From Clostridia bacterium (GTDB taxonomy: Bacteria > Bacillota > Clostridia > Oscillospirales > CAG-272), in NCBI GenBank assembly GCA_017556745.1, contig JAFYMF010000034.1, positions 1 through 55,470 on the forward strand: a DNA stretch of 55,470 nucleotides, read 5' to 3'. Both the position numbers and the translations under genes were made by a program. The notes below the pieces were generated by a model, which saw only the letters and a program-made list of their open reading frames with translations, did not search any database and had not been told where the DNA came from. Below, one piece after another: positions 1 to 7,370 of this stretch; position 1 is the first letter of the stretch; the number at the start of each line of letters is the position of its first letter.

Positions 1-396
1 AACAAGACCGTCGTCCCCCAGCTCCTCACGGTCAAACTCACCCTCAGACTCACGGTTGGTCTTACCAACGACGATCTCCTTTTCTGCAGGGGCGGTACTG
101 TCGGTAACTATAGGAATCTCTACCCCTGTTATCTGCTTTATGTATGACTGAAGCTCAGTAGATGCAGTCACTTCTGTGATATATGCGTTCTCACTGCGAA
201 CAATAACGTAATCTGTCTTTCCATCATCAACAAGCAGTAAAGGTTCGAGCATATCTTCCGCCATAGTATCATCAGGGTGGGTAACGTCCGATTCTGTCAC
301 GTTCGTATCGGCACCGTTTGTACTGCATGCAAAAAGAGAACCGATGCAGAAGACACAAGCAAGAAGGAAAGATAAAATACGTTCGCTTTTTTTCAT
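1..396 (-). CDS. Lipoprotein resembling DUF4838-type proteins (3' end outside window)
   Basis: Only the first 132 codons are present; the gene runs off the left edge. The start is an ATG at 396 preceded by GAAAGGAG. The N-terminus is a lipoprotein signal peptide (hydrophobic stretch ending in LFAC, Cys about residue 24), followed by a Thr/Asp-rich linker. The remaining part contains a SYIKQITG stretch followed by EIVVGKTNRESEGEF. This resembles the N-terminal non-catalytic domain found in DUF4838 and alpha-glucuronidase-type proteins. That assignment is from pattern memory only. A surface carbohydrate-related role is likely; the catalytic part is not visible, so the activity is unknown. Confidence 0.6.
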   Translation of the reverse strand, partial: MKKSERILSFLLACVFCIGSLFACSTNGADTNVTESDVTHPDDTMAEDMLEPLLLVDDGKTDYVIVRSENAYITEVTASTELQSYIKQITGVEIPIVTDSTAPAEKEIVVGKTNRESEGEFDREELGDDGLV

Positions 397-444
397 TGTT
401 TGTCCGCTCCTTTCAAAACCATCTTTCCGATTTTTTCGATTAAT

Positions 445-473
445 ATCATATATTACGTACCAACAAATGTCAA
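445..473 (-). promoter_or_regulatory. Sigma-A-type promoter of the DUF4838-like gene
   Basis: On the minus strand TTGACA (473-468) is followed 17 bases later by TATGAT (450-445), about 50 bases upstream of the ATG at 396. Confidence 0.75.
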
Positions 474-488
474 GGATCCCTTTGGTGT

Positions 489-543
489 TTTGCACATTTT
501 AAACCACCTGTTTTTATCACGTGTGTGTTGCACACATTTTAAG
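489..543. repeat. Imperfect direct repeat upstream of the DUF4838-like promoter
   Basis: Two copies of TTGCAC(AC)ATTTTAA occur at about 489-503 and 528-543, directly upstream of the -35 box of the minus-strand promoter. Their position would suit an activator or repressor site. The region is AT-rich, so chance is possible. Confidence 0.3.
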
Positions 544-597
544 CTGTTGTTTAGACAGAATTATTATATCTTATATTTTATGACCGATAAAAACGCA

Positions 598-629
598 AAA
601 ACGGCGGTACGGAAAAGCCGTACCGCCGA
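598..629 (-). terminator. Terminator of thrS
   Basis: On the minus strand, CGGCGGTACGG and CCGTACCGCCG form an 11-bp GC-rich stem with a TTTT loop region, followed by a T-rich tail. It sits 15 bases past the thrS stop codon. Confidence 0.85.
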
Positions 630-643
630 AAATCATGTTTTTA

Positions 644-2581
644 TTACTTGATAGTTCTCTTTGCGATCTCATCAAGAGCGTAAGCGATGAACTCGCTGAC
701 GGTCTTGGTGCCCTCGTCCTCGCCGCGGCGGGTACGAACTGCAACAGAGCCGGTCTCCTGCTCTCTCTCTCCCACAACAAGGAGATAAGGAATCTTCTGA
801 ACGGTAGCCTCTCTGATCTTGTAACCGATCTTCTCGTTACGAAGGTCACAGAATACTCTCATACCGGCAGCCTGAAGCTGATCGGCAACCTGGCGTGCAT
901 AGTCACTGTAGTACTCACCAACAGGAAGAACCGCTACCTGAGTGGGTGCAAGCCACATGGGGAATGCACCTGCATACTTCTCGATAAGAAGAGCAAGAGT
1001 TCTCTCGTAGCAACCCATAGAAGTACGATGGATGATGTAGGGGATCTTCTTCTGTCCGTCGCTGTCAACGTACTCCATACCAAACTTCTCTGCAAGGAGC
1101 ATATCAATCTGGATGGTGATAAGGGTATCTTCCTTACCGAATACGTTCTTGATCTGAATGTCAAGCTTGGGTCCGTAGAATGCTGCCTCATCGATACCGA
1201 TCTTGTAGTTAATACCGAGATCATCAAGGATATCCTTCATGACGCCCTGAGCGTAGTTCCACTGCTCGGGAGTACCCTCGTACTTATCGGTGTTGTTAGG
1301 ATCCCACTGTGAGAAGCGGAAGGAGCAGTCCTCCTTAAGACCAAGAGTCTCAAGGCAATAGATAGCAAGGTCAAAGCATCCGCGGAACTCCTCAGCAAGC
1401 TGATCGGGGCGGAGAACGAGGTGACCTTCGGAGATAGTGAACTGACGGACCCTGATAAGACCGTGCATCTCACCGGAATCCTCGTTACGGAAGAGAGTAG
1501 AGGTCTCACCGAGACGCATGGGAAGATCTCTGTAGGAACGCATACGGTTAAGGTATGCCTGATACTGGAAGGGACAGGTCATAGGACGGAGAGCGAAGCA
1601 CTCCTTGGACTCGTCGTCGGGATCGCCAAGGATAAACATACCGTCACGATAGTGATCCCAGTGGCCGGAGATCTTATAGAGATCTCTCTTAGCCATAAGA
1701 GGAGTTTTTGTGCGAATATAACCCCTCTTCTGCTCCTCATCCTCTATCCATCTCTGAAGCTGCTGCATAATGATGGTACCGTTGGGCAGAATAATGGGAA
1801 GACCCTGACCGATAGTATCAACAGTGGTGAATATCTCAAGCTCACGGCCGAGCTTATTGTGGTCGCGCTTCTTTGCCTCTTCAACCTGAGCAAGATACTC
1901 CTTCATCTGATCCTTTGCGGGATATGCAACACCGTATACACGGCAGAGCATCTTGTTCTTGGAGTCACCCTCCCAGTAAGCACCGGTACACTGAGTAAGC
2001 TTGAACGCCTTTACAGCACCGGTAGAGAAGAGATGAGGACCTGCACAAAGATCGGTAAACTCACCCTGACGGTAGAAGGATATCTCCTCGCCCTCGGGAA
2101 CGCGATCGATAAGAAGCACCTTGTAATCCTCACCCTTTTCCGCCATAAGCTTCTTCGCCTCGTCACGGGGAAGAGTGAAACGCTCGATAAGATGATTTTC
2201 CTTAACGATCTTGGTCATCTCGGCCTCAATAGCGGTGAGATCCTCGGAAGTAAAGGGCTTAGGAGTATCAAAATCATAGTAAAATCCGGTATCTATTGCA
2301 GGACCGATGGTAAGCTTTACCTCAGGATAAAGTCTCTTTACAGCCTGAGCGAGAATGTGAGATGCGGTGTGACGGAAAACCTGCTTACCGCCGTCATCCT
2401 CAAAGGTAAGGAGAGAAACGTCAGCATCTCCCTCGATCTTGTGAGTCATACCTACAAGCTCACCGTTAACGATAGCGGCAATGTGGGCACGGGCAACGAT
2501 ACCCAGCTCCTTTGCGGCGTCAAAAACGCTTATGGGAGCATCAGAGGAGAAAACCTCTCCGGAAGAAAAAACGATCTTCAT
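644..2581 (-). CDS. thrS: Threonyl-tRNA synthetase
   Basis: This cytosolic enzyme charges tRNA-Thr with threonine using ATP. The 645-residue product has full family length and layout: an N-terminal TGS domain (about 1-62), an editing domain with the HTASH motif near residue 72, a class II catalytic core, and a C-terminal anticodon-binding domain (about 545-640). Class II motif 2 is visible as FRNEDSGEMHGLIRVRQF and motif 3 around GCYERTLALLIEKY. An AAAGGA ribosome site precedes the ATG. The gene is transcribed alone from the T-box leader upstream and ends at the hairpin at 598-629. Several long antisense reading frames lie over it and are shadows. Confidence 0.97.
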   Translation of the reverse strand: MKIVFSSGEVFSSDAPISVFDAAKELGIVARAHIAAIVNGELVGMTHKIEGDADVSLLTFEDDGGKQVFRHTASHILAQAVKRLYPEVKLTIGPAIDTGFYYDFDTPKPFTSEDLTAIEAEMTKIVKENHLIERFTLPRDEAKKLMAEKGEDYKVLLIDRVPEGEEISFYRQGEFTDLCAGPHLFSTGAVKAFKLTQCTGAYWEGDSKNKMLCRVYGVAYPAKDQMKEYLAQVEEAKKRDHNKLGRELEIFTTVDTIGQGLPIILPNGTIIMQQLQRWIEDEEQKRGYIRTKTPLMAKRDLYKISGHWDHYRDGMFILGDPDDESKECFALRPMTCPFQYQAYLNRMRSYRDLPMRLGETSTLFRNEDSGEMHGLIRVRQFTISEGHLVLRPDQLAEEFRGCFDLAIYCLETLGLKEDCSFRFSQWDPNNTDKYEGTPEQWNYAQGVMKDILDDLGINYKIGIDEAAFYGPKLDIQIKNVFGKEDTLITIQIDMLLAEKFGMEYVDSDGQKKIPYIIHRTSMGCYERTLALLIEKYAGAFPMWLAPTQVAVLPVGEYYSDYARQVADQLQAAGMRVFCDLRNEKIGYKIREATVQKIPYLLVVGEREQETGSVAVRTRRGEDEGTKTVSEFIAYALDEIAKRTIK

Positions 2582-2619
2582 AATATATAAAATCCTTTCC
2601 TAAGAATAAATTACAAAAT

Positions 2620-2652
2620 AAAAAAACGGAACGGATAAAATTATCCGCTCCG
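2620..2652 (-). terminator. T-box-controlled terminator hairpin
   Basis: On the minus strand CGGAGCGGATAA pairs with TTATCCGTTCCG, followed by seven T residues. Formation of this stem competes with the antiterminator containing the T-box sequence. Confidence 0.85.
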
Positions 2653-2839
2653 GGGTGTAGATATAAATATCCGCACGGTTCCACCCGAAATTTTAACTCG
2701 ATGGATATTCGGTTTTATAAAAAGCCGGTGGTAATTCCGATGCCGTCCGCAGACACATTTCAGCCTTTGTGTGTCCTCTCTTTCGCGGCAGGTGATATCG
2801 AAACCGTGTCCGTCTCCCACTAAAGCAAATGCTTTACGT
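2620..2839 (-). promoter_or_regulatory. T-box riboswitch leader of thrS
   Basis: The leader contains the conserved T-box antiterminator sequence GGGTGGAACCGTGCGG (2686-2671, minus strand), followed by a terminator hairpin. This is the standard arrangement in which uncharged tRNA binds the leader and prevents termination. A G/A-rich stretch (GAAAGAGAGG) and stem I-like pairing lie upstream. The specifier codon was not assigned by eye; threonine is inferred from the downstream gene. Confidence 0.9.
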
Positions 2840-2845
2840 CTCATT

Positions 2846-2874
2846 AGTGTATACCATTTTATCGTTTTTGTCAA
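2846..2874 (-). promoter_or_regulatory. Promoter of the thrS T-box transcript
   Basis: TTGACA (2874-2869) and TACACT (2851-2846) are separated by 17 bases on the minus strand. The start of transcription would lie near 2839. Confidence 0.7.
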
Positions 2875-3032
2875 GGAGTAGGACATTATCTTTTCTTTCT
2901 TCGTAAAAAAATTTACATTTTAATGTTCTAACCTATTGCAAAATGATTTTATATGTGGTATAATAATGCTCGCACGTAAAGATAATAATAACAAAGCGAA
3001 AGCTTCGTTACCTATGAAATTACATTTCCGAT

Positions 3033-3124
3033 GGAGAAGTACTCAAGTAGGCCGAAGAGGCGCCCCTGCTAAGGGTGTAGGTCGGGTAACCGGCGCGAGA
3101 GTTCGAATCTCTCCTTCTCCGCCA
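3033..3124 (+). tRNA. tRNA-Ser (anticodon GCT)
   Basis: The acceptor stem GGAGAAG pairs with CTTCTCC. The anticodon loop CTGCTAA reads GCT (serine AGC/AGT codons). A long variable arm typical of class II tRNAs precedes the T-arm with GTTCGAATC. A 3' CCA is encoded. Length is 92 bases. Confidence 0.96.
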
Positions 3125-3127
3125 AAA

Positions 3128-3168
3128 AGAAACGACAATTTTCGTCAGAAGATTGTCGTTTCTTTTTT
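3128..3168 (+). terminator. Terminator after tRNA-Ser
   Basis: AGAAACGACAAT pairs perfectly with ATTGTCGTTTCT and is followed by a T run. Confidence 0.85.
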
Positions 3169-3173
3169 GTTCT

Positions 3174-3260
3174 TTTCGCTTTTCTCTTTTCGTTCTTCTC
3201 TCTTCTCTTAAATTGTCGTTTCCAGAGAAAAGAATAAGAGAGAAAAGAGAAGAGAAAAGG
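3174..3260. repeat. Pyrimidine-rich stretch followed by its purine-rich inverted counterpart
   Basis: A CTTTTCTCTTTTC/CTCTCTTCTCTT-type stretch (3174-3210) is followed by a GAGAAAAG/AAGAGAAGAGAAAAG-type stretch (3224-3258), forming a loose inverted repeat of very low complexity. No gene is visible here. Reading frames in this segment are compositional artefacts. Confidence 0.5.
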
Positions 3261-3346
3261 TAGCTTTGCTTCACAAAGCATTGTATTATCATAGTTTCGT
3301 AAGTTCGAACTTATATGATTTAGACATCTATTTTATTCTACCTTTC

Positions 3347-3386
3347 CAAAAAATAAAGGATACCAAACGGTATCCTTTATTTTTTT
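3347..3386. terminator. Near-symmetric terminator hairpin
   Basis: AAAAAATAAAGGATACC and GGTATCCTTTATTTTTT flank a 4-base loop. With A and T runs on either side it can act in both directions. On the minus strand it directly follows a tRNA-3'-end-like sequence. Confidence 0.75.
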
Positions 3387-3410
3387 GTTGTCGAAGGATT
3401 TGAACTCTCG
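3387..3410 (-). other. Possible tRNA 3'-end remnant
   Basis: Read on the minus strand the segment contains GAGAGTTCAAATCCTTCGAC, which looks like a T-arm followed by an acceptor 3' strand, and then a terminator. No matching 5' half of a tRNA is present upstream, and the T-stem pairing is poor. It could be a leftover of a tRNA used as an integration site, or chance. The bases from here to about 3620 hold no gene I can support. Confidence 0.3.
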
Positions 3411-3703
3411 TGACGGGGACCGGCGGGGACTTTGAGCACGACCACCGCCGGGGGTGGATAAAGGGAGTGCGAAAAGGAAGAGAACAAGGAGTGACGGAGG
3501 TGACACAATCACGTCCGACGCGACTATGTTTTCGGCCGGGCAGATATAGATAGTTTTTTCCCCAGCAAAGGACGGGCAAGAGACTTCTCGCAGAAGAATG
3601 CTGCGTAATAAAACAGTAAATACTTTCCAAGTCTTGTCACAAAAAAACGGTTTTTATCGTTATAATTGATGTCCGGACAAAAAACACGGAAAGGAGTTAT
3701 GGT

Positions 3704-4222
3704 ATGCCATATACAAGAGAGGATATCATCGACACGTTGTACAGGCTCTACGAGCAAACGATGTACTTTGAAGCGTATAAGATCCTACACGACGAATATC
3801 TCGCCGAGGATGCTGTTCATGAAGCGTTTCTAAAGCTCATTCGGAACCGAAAAAAGATTGTAGACCCTGCTTCACCGTCTGTTAAAAGCTACGTCAGCAA
3901 AACACTGAAAAGTGCGGCACTGGATTTGTACCGCAGACAGAAGAAGAACCGCGAAAATCTGCTTGCGATTGATGAAGTAACGGAAAACACATTCATCTCT
4001 GAAGAAATGCCGCAGAATCTACCGTCAGCTTTATTTTCAGAGCTTCCCGCAAAATATGCGTCGGTAATGCGGTGCTTGTTTCTTGACGGACTAAGCATCA
4101 AGGAAACATCGGCAGTCCTTGAAATCAGTGAAGAGCTTGTAAGAAAACGTTGTGAACGTGCTCGAAAGCTCCTCCGACCGACCCCCGTAAATCTGAATAA
4201 GGAGACACACAATGAAAGATAA
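3704..4222 (+). CDS. Sigma-70 family (ECF-like) RNA polymerase sigma factor
   Basis: The 172-residue size fits group 4 (ECF) sigma factors. The N-terminal half looks like region 2: EYLAEDAVHEAFLKLIRN resembles the core-binding helix, followed by a basic RRQKKNRENLL segment. The C-terminal half (about 100-160) has a region 4 helix-turn-helix: LPAKYASVMRCLFLDGLSIKETSAVLEIS, broken here at FLDG-LSIKE, with VRKRCERARKLL as the recognition-helix region. AAGGAG lies 7 bases before the ATG. It overlaps the next gene by 11 bases, so the two are translationally coupled, the usual arrangement for a sigma factor and its membrane-bound partner. The controlled stimulus is unknown. Confidence 0.85.
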   Translation: MPYTREDIIDTLYRLYEQTMYFEAYKILHDEYLAEDAVHEAFLKLIRNRKKIVDPASPSVKSYVSKTLKSAALDLYRRQKKNRENLLAIDEVTENTFISEEMPQNLPSALFSELPAKYASVMRCLFLDGLSIKETSAVLEISEELVRKRCERARKLLRPTPVNLNKETHNER

Positions 4223-5552
4223 GCACATTTTTTCAAAAGCTTATACCGAGCGAAGAGAAGCGGTACTTACGGCAATGCGCCGTGAAGAATCCATCAAAGC
4301 AGAAAACCGCGCGTACAGTTTTAAGCATATGATCCTCAAAATGATGGCCTCTGCCGCAATTCTAACGGCGTTGACTGTCAGTGTATATGCGGCGGCTCAA
4401 TGGATCGAATTCCACATGGAGAAAAGCGGTGACGAGGTTCGTATTCACGCAAGTCTGAGCGAAACAGGCAAAAGCTCCGACAGTGAAGAAAAGCCTCTGC
4501 GCAGCTGGCGTGCCGAGGATGGGGAGATCAGTGTCAGTCTGCAGATCCCCGATCTTCCTGCAGATATGAGTGAGGATCGCACTGCAAGCGGTAAATACGG
4601 CAGTGATAACAGTTCCCGCTCCATGACAATTAACGGCATAGACCTACGCCGTTCCGATCTTGATCAGATCATAAGCGGTGCGATAAATACCAAGCAGCTG
4701 AATGTCGGCGGCAGATCAATGTATGTCGTTGAAAAGGGTGAAGCGTATTACTACAATCGGATAGCTTATATTGTGTTTGAGGAGGATGAGCTCGTTCTGA
4801 AGTTATGGATAAGCCACGGCATTACGGACGAGGAACTCCACACACTTGCGGCCACTATAACACTGGAATACACTACCGACACTCTTCTCGCGATTCCGAT
4901 CCATAATGAATTGGTCGACGGAACAAGCACTGACGTTCCCGACGTTATCTGTAGTCCGGATGATCCTATCTATGAAGCCGATCTTATCCGGATCGGTGAG
5001 TCTGCTCGGGACGATAGCGACCGATACACCATAACAGTGAATGACGTAGATGTATACGACAATATCGGTACACTTGATTCGGACTTTATACTACGTAGAG
5101 ATTTTGTCAACCGTTTCGTAGACGCCTACGGAAAGCTGATCCCGTACAACCGCACGCAGATCGTCTGGATAGAATCGGAGGGCAAGGAGCCTACCAAGGC
5201 CTTTCGCGAGGATGAAAGTGCTATAAAGAAGCTGTTCGTTATTACCGTTACGGTAGAGGACGTATCCATGGACGACCTCAGTGAGGAAGACCGTACTACA
5301 ATGCTGAAGGCCTGTATTAACAGCTATAATCTCAGCGGATACACGGTAAACAACGGAAAGCTTGATATAATCAGTATAGATGCGGTCGTTGACCATCAGC
5401 CCGGAGAAACAGCATGCAGCAGTGAACCGATCTACCGCGAATATATCGGTGACGGCCAATGGCGTGTTGCATATCTGATCGATGAGGATATTTCAGAGAA
5501 CGGCCTTATAATGAATGACTATATCGGCGGAATTGCGGTAAAGATCAAATAA
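4212..5552 (+). CDS. Single-pass membrane protein, putative anti-sigma partner
   Basis: The 446-residue protein has a short basic cytoplasmic N-terminus (about 1-38), one membrane segment around residues 40-62 (MMASAAILTALTVSVYAAA), and a large acidic extracytoplasmic part of about 380 residues. The start overlaps the end of the sigma factor gene, and a GGAG box lies inside that gene. By position and topology it resembles anti-sigma factors that hold an ECF sigma at the membrane, but I cannot name a recognised anti-sigma domain. The extracytoplasmic part has no motif I recognise and could be a sensor. Confidence 0.7.
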   Translation: MKDKHIFSKAYTERREAVLTAMRREESIKAENRAYSFKHMILKMMASAAILTALTVSVYAAAQWIEFHMEKSGDEVRIHASLSETGKSSDSEEKPLRSWRAEDGEISVSLQIPDLPADMSEDRTASGKYGSDNSSRSMTINGIDLRRSDLDQIISGAINTKQLNVGGRSMYVVEKGEAYYYNRIAYIVFEEDELVLKLWISHGITDEELHTLAATITLEYTTDTLLAIPIHNELVDGTSTDVPDVICSPDDPIYEADLIRIGESARDDSDRYTITVNDVDVYDNIGTLDSDFILRRDFVNRFVDAYGKLIPYNRTQIVWIESEGKEPTKAFREDESAIKKLFVITVTVEDVSMDDLSEEDRTTMLKACINSYNLSGYTVNNGKLDIISIDAVVDHQPGETACSSEPIYREYIGDGQWRVAYLIDEDISENGLIMNDYIGGIAVKIK

Positions 5553-5555
5553 AGT

Positions 5556-5585
5556 CGGGTTGCCCCTCAAGGGGCAGCCCGCTTT
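5556..5585 (+). terminator. Terminator after the sigma/anti-sigma pair
   Basis: CGGGTTGCCCC and GGGGCAGCCCG form a GC-rich stem with a tcaa loop, followed by CTTTCTATT. Confidence 0.75.
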
Positions 5586-5637
5586 CTATTGTTAAGTCGA
5601 TCAATTATGAAAAATCCTCACAAGCTATCCATTTTTG

Positions 5638-6537
5638 TCAGTGCTGATGATGACCATGATGACAATGTTCGGAACGGGGATGGTGCTCAGTCTTACACAC
5701 CTTATGGCTACACTCTTCTGTGCTTGACTCGATTTCTACCGTTACGTGCCCGACACCGTGTTTTGATAATTCTTCGCGGATCTCCCCTTTTATCCTGTAA
5801 GTGTCACTGTCGGTCACGATATGCAAGGTAGCATAATTGCTGTTTCCGTCCATACTCCACAGATGGACGTGATGTACGTCAAGTACACCGTTAATTTTTT
5901 CAACATGCTCTTTTACCTTCAATACGTCTATACCCTGTGGTACTTTTTCGAGAAAGACATAAAAAATTTCCTTTAGATTTCCGACGGCATTTATAAGAAT
6001 AAAAAGAGAAACACCAACCGACATGACAGGATCAATAAAAACAAGACCGGTAAAGTGCATCACGATTGCTCCTACCAATACGACAACCCAGCCGAGAACG
6101 TCCTCAAGCATGTGCAGATTCACGGCCTTTTGATTCAGTGAACTGCCGCCGCGGGTGAAAAATGCCGCACAAAAATTAACGATCACACCGATCACCGCGA
6201 AAATTATCATCCCGTTATAGTTTACAGCAGTCGGATGAATTATCCTGTCAACCGAATTATATACCATTACTGCAGAGCCGAGAAGAAGAACCAGTGTGGT
6301 TATAAAACTTCCCATCACAGAATAACGGGTATATCCGTAGGTATATTTATCGTCCGGATGACGCCTGCTTTTCTTTTCTAAAAAAAAGGAAAGGCCGATG
6401 CTTAAGGCATCTCCCATATCGTGAAGTGCATCGGATACTATGGCCACACTGCCGGTCACAATACCCCCGAAAAATTCAAATACCGAAAAGGTTAAATTAA
6501 GAATAAACGCCGCCAAAATATTTCCTTCCGTTTTCAT
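5638..6537 (-). CDS. Cation diffusion facilitator (CDF/CzcD-type) metal exporter
   Basis: Predicted inner-membrane divalent metal/proton antiporter. The protein of 299 residues has about six membrane segments and the CDF metal-site signatures SDALHDMGD in TM2 and HMLEDVLGW in TM5, followed by a cytoplasmic domain with the HHVHLWSMDG segment. The C-terminus is very histidine-rich (EHHPRSEHCHHGHHQH), which would bind metal ions such as zinc. The ATG at 6537 is chosen because GGAGG lies 5 bases before it; an upstream in-frame ATG at 6549 has its AGGAG only 1 base away. It is divergent from a TetR regulator, suggesting metal- or stress-responsive control. Confidence 0.92.
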   Translation of the reverse strand: MKTEGNILAAFILNLTFSVFEFFGGIVTGSVAIVSDALHDMGDALSIGLSFFLEKKSRRHPDDKYTYGYTRYSVMGSFITTLVLLLGSAVMVYNSVDRIIHPTAVNYNGMIIFAVIGVIVNFCAAFFTRGGSSLNQKAVNLHMLEDVLGWVVVLVGAIVMHFTGLVFIDPVMSVGVSLFILINAVGNLKEIFYVFLEKVPQGIDVLKVKEHVEKINGVLDVHHVHLWSMDGNSNYATLHIVTDSDTYRIKGEIREELSKHGVGHVTVEIESSTEECSHKVCKTEHHPRSEHCHHGHHQH

Positions 6538-6570
6538 GTTGACCTCCATTCTCCTAAAGCAACGTATCTG

Positions 6571-6599
6571 TTGATTTTTAAAAATAACTATGATACAAT
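6571..6599 (+). promoter_or_regulatory. Promoter of the tetR-family gene
   Basis: TTGATT (6571-6576) and TACAAT (6594-6599) are spaced by exactly 17 bases, placing the transcription start near 6606, at the edge of the palindrome 6608-6628. Confidence 0.65.
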
Positions 6600-6607
6600 A
6601 AATCCGA

Positions 6608-6628
6608 TAATGAACACGTTGTTCGTTA
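6608..6628. promoter_or_regulatory. Palindromic operator candidate for the TetR regulator
   Basis: TAATGAAC and GTTCGTTA are half-sites separated by 5 bases, with inner ACA/TGT extending the symmetry (17 of 21 positions symmetric). It lies at the predicted transcription start of the regulator, in the divergent gap to the CDF exporter. Autorepression and control of the exporter are inferred. Confidence 0.6.
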
Positions 6629-6720
6629 ATATTATATCAAAGCTTACAGCCGTTTCAATATACGGTATCACCCGGATATTCATTACCGAACAAATCATAA
6701 AAAATATACGGAGAAAAAGC

Positions 6721-7272
6721 ATGGACAGGCGGCAGAGAAAAACAAGAGAAGCAATATTTAAAGCATTTACCGAGCTTCTTTCCAAAAAGGATTTCAGCAA
6801 AATAACCGTAGGAGAAATAATTGACGGTGCGGACATTGGCAGAGCGACCTTTTACGCTCATTTTGAAACAAAGGACTTTTTGCTCAGGGAATTTTGCAAT
6901 GAACTGTTTTGTCACATATTTGACACCGAAAAGGATGACAAAAACGGTCACCGCCACATTTTTGACTGCGGCGGCTCGGAATCGGTATTTCTTCACCTGC
7001 TAAAACACCTGCAGAAAAATGACAATAATATTCTAAAGCTTCTGTCATCTCAAAACAATGAATTGTTTTTAAAATACTTCAGAAAAAATCTCGAGGAGCT
7101 TATTGAAAGTCATACGCATTTATTCGAAAATAGTAACAAAACGGATATCCCTGCCTCGTTTCGGAAAAACCACATCGTTTCCGCTTTTATCGAGACGGTC
7201 AGATGGTGGATCGAAAACGGGATGACGGAAAGTGCCGAGGATATTAACGACTGGTTTTTCAGAATAATATAA
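6721..7272 (+). CDS. TetR/AcrR family transcriptional regulator
   Basis: The 183-residue protein starts MDRRQRKTREAIFKAF, the typical first helix of TetR DNA-binding domains, followed by the helix-turn-helix (KITVGEIIDGADIGRATFYAHFETK, broken here as KITVGEI-IDGADIG-RATFYAHF). The C-terminal part resembles the TetR_C domains of small Firmicutes regulators. The ATG at 6721 is chosen over an in-frame ATG at 6571 because GGAG is 7 bases upstream and the family alignment begins here. It is divergent from the CDF exporter and probably controls it. The ligand is unknown. Confidence 0.88.
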   Translation: MDRRQRKTREAIFKAFTELLSKKDFSKITVGEIIDGADIGRATFYAHFETKDFLLREFCNELFCHIFDTEKDDKNGHRHIFDCGGSESVFLHLLKHLQKNDNNILKLLSSQNNELFLKYFRKNLEELIESHTHLFENSNKTDIPASFRKNHIVSAFIETVRWWIENGMTESAEDINDWFFRII

Positions 7273-7313
7273 CTGATACTGAATTTACTGCAGTGCACAT
7301 AATGACCCATTCA

Positions 7314-7342
7314 TTGACAAACAGCTGATATTGTGATATAAC
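7314..7342 (+). promoter_or_regulatory. Promoter of the M20 amidohydrolase gene
   Basis: TTGACA (7314-7319), 17-base spacer, TATAAC (7337-7342), 29 bases upstream of the start codon. Confidence 0.75.
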
Positions 7343-7370
7343 TAACACAAATCACAAAGGCGGTGACAGT

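Noticed and set aside
1421..2590. 389-codon open frame on the plus strand opposite thrS, and a 225-codon one at 635-1312
   Set aside because: Both lie wholly over the clearly real thrS gene, have no ribosome site, and give low-complexity Leu/Thr-rich products typical of antisense shadows.
2641..2886. 81-codon minus-strand open frame upstream of thrS
   Set aside because: It coincides with the T-box leader RNA.
3020..3292. Open frames on both strands across the tRNA-Ser region
   Set aside because: They cover the tRNA, its terminator and a pyrimidine/purine-rich stretch; the products are Phe/Ser/Arg low-complexity strings.
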